This document shows positions 56,601 through 64,000 of a DNA stretch of 64,000 nucleotides, one piece after another; position 1 is the stretch's first letter; each line of letters begins with the position of its first letter. Where the stretch lies: NCBI GenBank assembly GCA_011037195.1, contig JAAEAF010014549.1, positions 62,001 through 126,000 of the forward strand, in the 5' to 3' direction. A program made the translations under genes and the position numbers. The notes below the pieces were generated by a model. The model made no database searches. It saw nothing but the letters and a program-made list of their open reading frames with translations, and was not told where the DNA came from. Origin of the DNA: Triatoma infestans. Taxonomy: Eukaryota; Arthropoda; Insecta; Hemiptera; Reduviidae.

Positions 56601-56907
56601 TATAATGGAGTTGATGAGAAGAGAAATTAGGTTAGATTAATTAGACGAGATATGAAGACACTGTTATAATATAACTATGAGTTTACACAAACTGCACTGG
56701 GCTTGTAATGAGTTTATAGAATAAAGGTTTAGAGTACAGTTATGACACGATGCGATGTATATGGTTGAATCTGATAGAGAGATAGATGTCTAGCTCTCTC
56801 ACTGGCTTATATACAGGTTCTCCCCACTCTAGCCTGCTTAAGTGAGAGAGTACCAGAGAGGGCCTTTTTTCTCTCGTCGGGTCTGTGTTCTCTCTCTTGC
56901 CGTAACA
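56601..56907 (-). mobile_element. Solo LTR (unit 2 copy)
   Basis: Duplicate of 55933-56239; the right flank has mutated from gata to cata. Same internal motifs. Confidence 0.7.
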
Positions 56908-57954
56908 CATACAACGGATTTTCTTTTTTTTTTTTTTTTTTTTGTGAATACAAAAATTAGTGATTTCGTCTTTATGTTACCTTTTAATTGAAACAATTTC
57001 ACAGTTTGGACTTGGATAATTTGAAAGTAATTATTACCCAATTATTAGCCCGTTCAGCGCAATAGGCGCGACAGAGGACAGAAAATGCGTAGGTACTTGG
57101 CGTGCGGCTGTAGTGCCTATGCAATTGGTAAAACAGCGACATTTGAAGTTTATTTTTTATTTATTTCTTGAAAAAATATTAAACGATATAAAAAGATGTC
57201 GTCTCTCTCTTACAACATTTTGTGCTTTTTCATTGTGTCCTATTTATGGGTGGTATTTTAGTAAATAAATTCTTAAAATTATTGCCTCTAAATCTCTTTC
57301 ATTCTCTTCTCCCCTCTCTCCATACGTATATACATAGAAAGAGAAAATATGTTAGGATGTTAGCATAAAAACAGAATGCAAGATTACGGAGGAACTTATT
57401 TCCAAGGAGTGTAATGTGCTAGGAGCACACCTGTGGGAACGTAATATGATGGAATATATGAAGATGTATTTCCTTAAATAAAAAACTATTATTTGTTAAG
57501 GTTTACAGCTATTGTATTTAGAAACAAATACAACACACCACCTTATTGTAATTACATTTAAATTATCTACTAAAAATTAGCCAAGTAATAGGTATCCATA
57601 TTTATTAAATAAAAGGATTAATATATACATATATAAAAAAAATGATCCTGTTATTAGAAAATGGAAAATCTGGTAATCTAAATGTGAATATTTCCATTCA
57701 AAAATTTACTACTTCAAAACAATTGGAAAATATGCGCCCCTCTTTAAAACAGGAGAAGAAAATGAATTAAGCTTAATGTACAATGTCAAAAAAACAAAAA
57801 CAAACAAAAAAACAAAAGAAACAAAGGCGCCGAAACTGCCACCAAATAGGAGCATGGAATTTCGAAGAAAATCTAACTAAGCTCTATGTAAACAATGAAG
57901 TCCACTAGATGAAGATCTACCAAACCCTGATTATTATTATTTTTTTTATAGAAT

Positions 57955-58745
57955 GTGTGTGGTCAATATGGATCAAAAGACCAGCATAGCTGTGGTTCCG
58001 CAATAGTTATTGACAATAGGAAATATAACTTTGGTCTACCTACAAGAAGTAGCATAAATGTTGCACATCTCTCCGCAATTTACATGGCCCTAAGTGCAGT
58101 AGAAAGGACTCGGGGTAAAGTTGTTATATATTTGGATTCAATCAGCGCCCTATAATCCCTGAAGAATATATACTCTAAGTATCAGATTGTCCTGGACATT
58201 CACACATTGCTCTACAATTTAGAAAGAGAAGAAACAAATGTTTCATTTGTCTAGGTATCCGGACACTCAGGAATTCCCGGTAACACAGATGCCGACCTAG
58301 CGGCGAAAGTGGCCGCTAAGATGGCTATAACCATAGAGAGGGGCATGTCAATAGACGTGATGAAACAAATAAACGTTATATATATATGAATCCTAGCAAA
58401 ATGAGTGGTCGTCAGTTACGAACAATACGTTAAGAACCATTAAAACAGCTGCTAAAGCTTGGGGCTCTTCAACGCGGTATAACCGCAGAGAAGAGATAGT
58501 AGTTATTCGCCTAAGGATTGGCCATACCCGGTTAACCCATGGTTAACTCATGTGCAGAGAAAATCCTCCCATATGCAGGGCATTAACCGTACAACATATA
58601 ATTGTGGAGTGTCCATTATATGGACAAAGTAGACATTGTAACAGTTTTCCAGATACGCTAAAAGAGGCTTTGACAGATGACCCGATTAAAATAGACAGTA
58701 TAATAAAATTTTTAATAGAAACTAAATTAATTAACAGTATTTAGA
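57955..58745 (+). pseudogene. RNase H-type LINE (family iii), decayed
   Basis: Frames give 'INVAHLSAIYMALSAVERTR' (the catalytic Glu of the AEL motif is His), YLDSISAL (catalytic Asp kept), a stop, 'VSGHSGIPGNTDADLAAKVA' (His and Asp kept), then 'RLRIGHTRLTHG', 'MCRENPPICRALTVQHIIVE' and 'CPLYGQSR', a C-terminal CCHC finger with one Cys changed. The stop near 58744 may be the original end ('KFLIETKLINSI'). RT is absent. Confidence 0.75.
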
Positions 58746-59080
58746 AATAGTAAATAATATATAGAGACCTTGTAAATAAATTAGTTATTAAAATGTATAT
58801 ATTGTATATAGTATAAAACGTAAATAATGTTTATATAGGGTATAGGGTGAATATTATAGTTTTAATAATTTAACTCTGAGAGTATAACTTATATGGGATC
58901 AGTAAAGAGTTACTTATATGGGATAACCGAAGGGTTTATTGCTTTAAAAACAAAAATGGTGATTATTACGCATCAGTTTATGAGAATCGCAAACAGGCAG
59001 CAGCATTATCAATTCTAATTTTTCCAGTTTTTCTTGACTTCATTTACTAATCCAGGTAGTTATATCCGGTTACTTTTTGG
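58746..59080. other. Unassigned AT-rich DNA
   Basis: Probably the LINE 3' UTR at first; nothing else recognised. Confidence 0.45.
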
Positions 59081-59084
59081 TTGA

Positions 59085-60370
59085 GATTGGATCCGTCTGG
59101 TGTGATACCTGGTACACGGACGGTGCCAGAATGAATGTTAGGTAAGTTGCGATCTATTTTGAGACAGGAGATCAATTAGTAGTATCTCTTGGTGAATAGG
59201 CTTATGCTATTCTTTGTTGCGTATTTTGAATGAGAGGGTACACAACATTAACTTAAAAGTATGTTTGTATCGGCTCGCACAGTCAAGCTATGTTGAAGGC
59301 GCTGAGTTCATGTGCCTACACTTAGGTTGGTACTAGGAATGTTCTAAAAGACTCTAAGAGCTTTCTTCCTAGAAGAATGTACTACTTGTCTTGTAACCAG
59401 ATCGTATGGGAATTTTGGGGAATGAGGAGATGGATAGGTTTACCCAATTAGGCGCTTCTCTCCCTTTCATTGGTCCCGAACCTGCCATTGATGTGCCTTT
59501 AGGCATATGTCTGTCAAAGCTTCCAGTTATGAATGAGCACAGTGGGTTGTCGGCAGTCTTATGTAGGGATTTTAGTGAACCCCCACCACTCATCCACTCT
59601 AGCGGAGAGAAACAGCCCCTCTCGCACAGAGAGGAGAGGCTCGGCCAGTGTATATATATATATGAGAGATAGACAGTCAGAAATCATTCTGTTGAATTCA
59701 GTTTTACACATCAGAGATCATTCTGTTGATTTACACATCAGTTTAACATCAATCCGTACATATCATTTTAGCCACGTCAGTCTGTCAGTTCAGTTCAGTT
59801 CAGTTCTAAACTCTACAGTGTAAAGTTCTTGGCAGTCAGTCACATACATATATATCAAATTATATATCTTATAACCATTCTAAGGTGTTATTTATCACAT
59901 CAAGCATCTACAACCAACATCTCCTCACAACACCCTTACACTTAGATGCTCATTGGGGGATCGGACATTCACAAACCTCGCTCAGACATCTGGTTCGGCA
60001 CCTTACTGAGCATTTTGGTTTAAGAAGACAACTCTACTTAACGGGCTCGTGCCAAATCCTTTGTGTAGAGTCTATGAGACAGAAGAAAAAACGCCCATCC
60101 ATTTTATGACAGATTGCTTAGGTTGTCAGGAAATTAAATTCAGGACCTTTGGTCGGTACGGAATATCTTTGGAACACTCTAGGCTATTTCCCTATAAGAT
60201 CCGATTTGTTTGGACTTTAGTGAATCTTAGGTGGGTTAGCCCCGGGTCTGGATTTTTACGGGTTCTAGGCCCGGTTTTTGTTGTGTTTCTTTGAGGAACT
60301 ATATGGGGCCAATGGGGTTGGGTAGTATAGGGTTTGGTCCCTAACCGCAGACTAATAATAATAATAATCC
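59085..60370 (+). pseudogene. RNase H-bearing LINE (family ii), split by an LTR
   Basis: Start of RNase H at WYTDGARMN, then a deletion across the catalytic Glu and stops. 'GILGNEEMDRFTQLGASLPF' and 'IGPEPAIDVPLG' mark the RNase H end. After the LTR (59562-59940) the sequence resumes with 'LRHLVRHLTEHFGLRRQLYL' and the Cys finger 'CRVYETEEKTPIHFMTDCLG', where the second Cys is Tyr, then 'EIKFRTFGRYG'. It ends in (TAA)n at 60349-60368. Same family as 10217-10690 and 63125-63930. Confidence 0.8.
59562..59940 (+). mobile_element. Solo LTR inside a LINE
   Basis: 379 bp, TGTAGGG...CCCTTACA, with 4-bp duplication ctta (59558-59561, 59941-59944). The related LINE at 63.5 kb has the uninterrupted site. 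A TATA-like 'gtgtatatatatatatg' is at 59650-59666, and 'tgtaaagttcttggcagtc' matches other LTRs in the window. Confidence 0.88.
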
Positions 60371-61981
60371 AGGGTAGTTAATTGCTTAATTAAAAGATTC
60401 AGTTTCTATTTAAAAAAAATGAACTGAGTTGCCTCATTAAACATTATCTCTTCTGCCAATCTGCAATCTAATAAAAATAGATACTAAATTCGGTCTTCCA
60501 AATGAAATGAGTTTTTTATTGTTTGAATTTTCTTATAACTTTTTATCCAAAATACATATTTTCTACAATATATTAGTAAAATAAATAAATAAATAAATAT
60601 AAAATATAATAGATATTGTTGAATGATCCAAAAATGATGAAATCATAATGTTAATTGTTTAAGAAGAGACGTTGGCCTTCAACAATTGTTACAACATTAT
60701 CACATTGTTGTTGATACGGTCACCTTGAAACATAATTTGAAGACTAAAATATATTTCAACATCCTTATATGCCAATTATTCAATCAAGATTGAAAATGTT
60801 TAAATCAACTATCAACTAAAGTGAGAATAATAACATAACGATGCTTTAGCTAGTAGAATGTTTGGAAAATGTATTGATTAAATAAAGTAAAATTCATTGT
60901 CTCTCTCTCTCTCCAGATTTGATTTTAGTTTCGATGTAAAACTACACTATCTATTGTATTGTTGTTTTGGACTACAACACTATAGTGTCTTGAAATTTAT
61001 AAAGGAAACAAATATGAGAAACAGTACTAATAAATTATAAATTATAAATATAAAGAGTGGCTCTCTTCTATAAGTCCTCTCAAAGAGCTTTATGCATATA
61101 TTATTTATATTGGTTTTGAGGATTTAACTATACAAAGGAATTGTGTTTAATCTTATAACAATGAAAATATAAATAATAGTTTTTAAGTAATTAAAAACTT
61201 TAAATAATAATAAATAAATAACTAAAACTGCTCATATAAAATTAAAGCAAATAATATACCATCTTAACATGAAAAACATCCAAAGAAATAACATAAAAAA
61301 AAGAGTATCAAAAAACTAGATTAAGGATATTACACTTCTCTGACACCATCTTTAAAAGCCTCAATTGTGATTGCAGTCCACAGCGGGGTTTTTTAAACCG
61401 AGGAATTTTCGGCTTTTATTAATAAAATAAAATATATAATATAATAAAATATATAAAAAATAATAATTTTTATTATGCTAATGATAATATCACAGTACTT
61501 AGAAGGACTTATTATTGTATATATTATTATGGATAGACTAACGATAATTGCCAACATGCACGGGAGAATAAATGTGTGACATTAAAGTTATTATTAATTG
61601 ATCATATTCCAGATAAAATGTAGCCATTGTATTCACATTAAATATAGATTATCACTATGAAGCAGGCAGTGTAAATTTTGTAAACTCTAGGGCAAGGTAA
61701 AAAAAATGAAGATATGTAATATTTAACATTATTTGTGATTTAAGACTTTGTCCGTTAATGAAATATTAAAGTTATACAATATTGCATGAAAATAAATGCA
61801 AATTACGTGAACAACGTAAGCTTTTATTAATTTTTGCATTGATTTAATTAAAGTGAAATTATTTTTTAAAAAACTGCCTCTTCCCAGAATGAAGACGTTT
61901 AAATATATGTTTAGTACATGAATATTTCTATTTACATAGTGTATTATAAAATTAGGTCATGCGTCCTAATATGAGAAACAA
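60371..61981. other. AT-rich DNA, no gene recognised
   Basis: 1.6 kb of low-complexity AT-rich sequence with a short CT run at 60899-60912. No repeat or ORF supported. Confidence 0.5.
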
Positions 61982-61993
61982 CGCTTCTTTATA

Positions 61994-62203
61994 AGTAAAA
62001 AAAGTAAAGTAATGCCTATTTTTTCAGGCGGGCTTAACGTCCAACTACCAAATTAGGTGACGTGGACGGGGGCGGAAGCACCTACTTTACTATTAACATT
62101 TTTTAAACAAATATAAAATTTAGCAGTTATACGCTGGACTCGAACTGGGGCCCTCCCACTTACAAGTCCACGCTCATAACCACTACACCAACACCCGCCC
62201 CAC
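61994..62203 (-). mobile_element. tRNA-Thr-derived SINE (family 2)
   Basis: Minus-strand copy of the 40486 SINE: A-box complement 'gctcataaccactacacca', B-box complement 'ggactcgaact', body 'ggcgggcttaacgtccaact', ACTTT-type tail complement at left. A 12-bp direct repeat cgcttctttata (61982-61993, 62204-62215) flanks it. Confidence 0.92.
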
Positions 62204-62215
62204 CGCTTCTTTATA

Positions 62216-63124
62216 TATCAACATAAAGGAATATAAAAACTCAACAAAAGCAGACTGGTTTTGATAATTGGGAACAAATCAATGTACATGAAGACATCGA
62301 GAATCCATGACGTGAAGACAACAACAAAGCATTAACTGTGCAAATAGAAGTTGGGAACACTTACATTTTTTGTATTGAACAATAGTAAACACAGAGACTA
62401 ATAAAACCAAGTTTACTGCAGGCATTATTTAATAAAAAAGATTTATTGTTTTGAGTAGGTATGTAGGGCATCTAGCCCACAACTATCTTAACAATATCTG
62501 ACCGACACTAGCGCAGCCTAGCAGCCTCGTTCAGCACCACCACCAGCATTCCCTAATTAAGTGGTCGTGGAAGAATGTGTAGTGCAGTGAGGTGTAATTT
62601 ATTATAATATAAACATCAATAATGTAAGCACCCTTCATTATGTAAATCATTTCACGAAGTACAAATTTAGCTATGGGCAAATAGTTAGGGAAGGGTGCCG
62701 TGCCTCTCGTCAGGCCGAATTGTATGCACCAGTATAATAAATGGGTGGCTGGATGAGTTAAAACCAGTATTCACCGAACTGTAATCGAAGTTGTATGTAG
62801 TTACTAACCCAACCAGTAGTGTAAATTAGTGACAACGGCTAAAGGTATATCACTCGTTTAATTTAAGACTAAAATATAGAGATAATAATGAATTACATTA
62901 GATTCAGAAAGTACCCGAAAATGGAATATTATGTATGGCGATTCACATACATAATAATTATACGATTCTTTGGATATACGAGATAGCACTATTGCTAATG
63001 CTTCCGAATTCTCGACATATTCAGCCGCCACAATCCAAAAGACTCGCCGCATCACAGATATTCATTTCTAGAATTCTAATCTCATTCTACAAAAATGATT
63101 TACCTTTCATTTCCGCCATTATTA
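62216..63124. other. Unassigned AT-rich DNA
   Basis: No feature recognised. Confidence 0.5.
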
Positions 63125-63930
63125 TTATTCAAATGAGGGAGGGCTAAACCTTATGCTATCCAAAGCCTCCATCGGTACAGCAGGCCCAAAAGAATAAAAC
63201 TACCAGGTCAGGAAAGAAGTCCACCAAGTTTCACCCACCTAACTTTTACCAAAATCCGAACAAATCGGGACCATAACCTTAAAAGGGGACATAGTCTAGG
63301 CTCTTGCAATGATATCCTGCTCCCGGCCAAAGATACTGAGCCTAATTTCCTCACGGCCAAAACAATCCGTCATTATATGTATGGGTGTTTCCTCTTCCGT
63401 TCACAAAAGCCCCATTTTCTTCTAAGAAATGTCACCTTAAGCCTCAATGCCCAGTGAGGAACCCCCTCACTAAAAAAGCCCTGCTTTGACCCCCAATTAA
63501 CATCTTAGACTGCCGACAACCCACTGTACTCATCCATAGCGATGAGTGCTATGTAGCTGTCCATGACTAGAAACTTGACAGACCTGCGTCAAAATGTATT
63601 TAGGCTGTTGATTACTTGTATGAAGAAATTTTCCGGATGCCACAACAATACGGCAAAAGTTCAAGTATTATGGCGTAGCTGCTCAGACAGGTTTTAGCCC
63701 AAAACAATTCTGAGAATATGTTCTAGAATTCAAGCTTATTTCTGAGCTGTTCCCGTAAAGACTGGTCGCTCATACCACATAAAACAGTTTGGCTTATGAA
63801 GAGAGTTTACTACGTCTTTGCTGGTTGATTTGCAATCTTCACATTATCTTCTATGATGCCATTATGCTGTGGCATCCAATACAACGTAACTTTATTGTTT
63901 CTGCCCTGATCACAATTTTATCGATGCATT
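63125..63930 (-). pseudogene. RNase H-bearing LINE (family ii), inverted copy
   Basis: Minus strand: 'QHNGIIEDNVKIANQQRRSK' (RNase H end, GH.GI.GN replaced by QHNGIIEDN), a decayed middle, the empty LTR site 'tcggcagtctaagatg' (near 63512), then 'TEEETPIHIMTDCFGREEIR' and 'FGREQD'. It ends in an ATT run at 63116-63129 (TAA on minus). No frame is open throughout. Confidence 0.7.
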
Positions 63931-64000
63931 GTCATGTTGTTTTAAACAGAGAGGTGGGAAATTCTTTTCAAAATATCATGTTATAATATCGATGTTTCAA
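63931..64000. other. Window edge
   Basis: No feature recognised. Confidence 0.4.

Larger units (their letters stand above)
55870..57710. repeat. Tandem segmental duplication carrying an LTR
   Basis: Unit 1 is 55870-56538 and unit 2 is 56540-57710, direct and ~95% alike by eye. Both contain the same LTR and flanks, from 'tttattaaccrc' through 'tttgtttttaaaagaaagtt' to 'gaaaatctggtaat'. Unit 2 has an extra ~504 bp at 57017-57520. The LTR inserted before the duplication. Confidence 0.85.

Noticed and set aside
56131..57041. Two similar ORFs on minus
   Set aside because: They are the two copies of an LTR plus T-run in a segmental duplication, without a domain.

Overview
The window is AT-rich eukaryotic DNA from an invertebrate, most likely an insect and possibly a hemipteran. 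This is inferred from the mobile-element mix (Ty3/Gypsy, Jockey-like, R4/Dong-like and RNase H-bearing LINEs, tRNA-Thr-derived SINEs) and from a primer binding site that matches insect tRNA-Lys(CTT). I find no host protein-coding gene I can defend. Nearly all recognisable coding sequence belongs to transposable elements, most of it decayed.

Layout. 1-10 kb: a degenerate interspersed repeat (called H here) split by a solo LTR, a ~1.7 kb foldback element, a decayed LINE, a full H copy and a small palindromic element. 10-17 kb: an RNase H-LINE 3' end, two SINEs, a two-LTR relic with a 7-bp interior and another palindromic element. 18-25 kb: a hAT-like element that swallowed an H copy, then a block of 5'-truncated LINEs on the minus strand. 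25.2-31.3 kb: a nearly complete Ty3/Gypsy retrotransposon on the minus strand. It has LTRs ~98-99% identical by eye, a 4-bp target duplication, a tRNA-Lys PBS, a polypurine tract, and gag, protease, RT, RNase H and integrase, interrupted by two +1 frame changes. 31-42 kb: hammerhead-like foldback elements, an 0.8 kb solo LTR, a Dong-like LINE next to TAA repeats, H copies and SINEs. 42-55 kb: more H copies, two LINE 3' ends, a foldback element split by a solo LTR, and a long stretch with no recognisable content. 55-64 kb: a tandem segmental duplication carrying an LTR, three RNase H-LINE fragments (one split by a solo LTR) and one SINE.

The most interesting signal is a set of palindromic elements at ~5.9, 16.9, 31.5, 38, 39.2-41.2 and 54.5 kb. 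They carry, in one or both arms, the order CTGANGA - short hairpin - GAAA - UH, the core of a hammerhead self-cleaving ribozyme. Several copies also have a compatible stem I and a short self-complementary stem III. Hammerheads are known from Penelope-like elements and retrozymes; here they lie in foldback elements with no visible protein. One copy has a 14-bp target duplication, which points to retrotransposition. All identities come from reading the sequence; no database search was possible.
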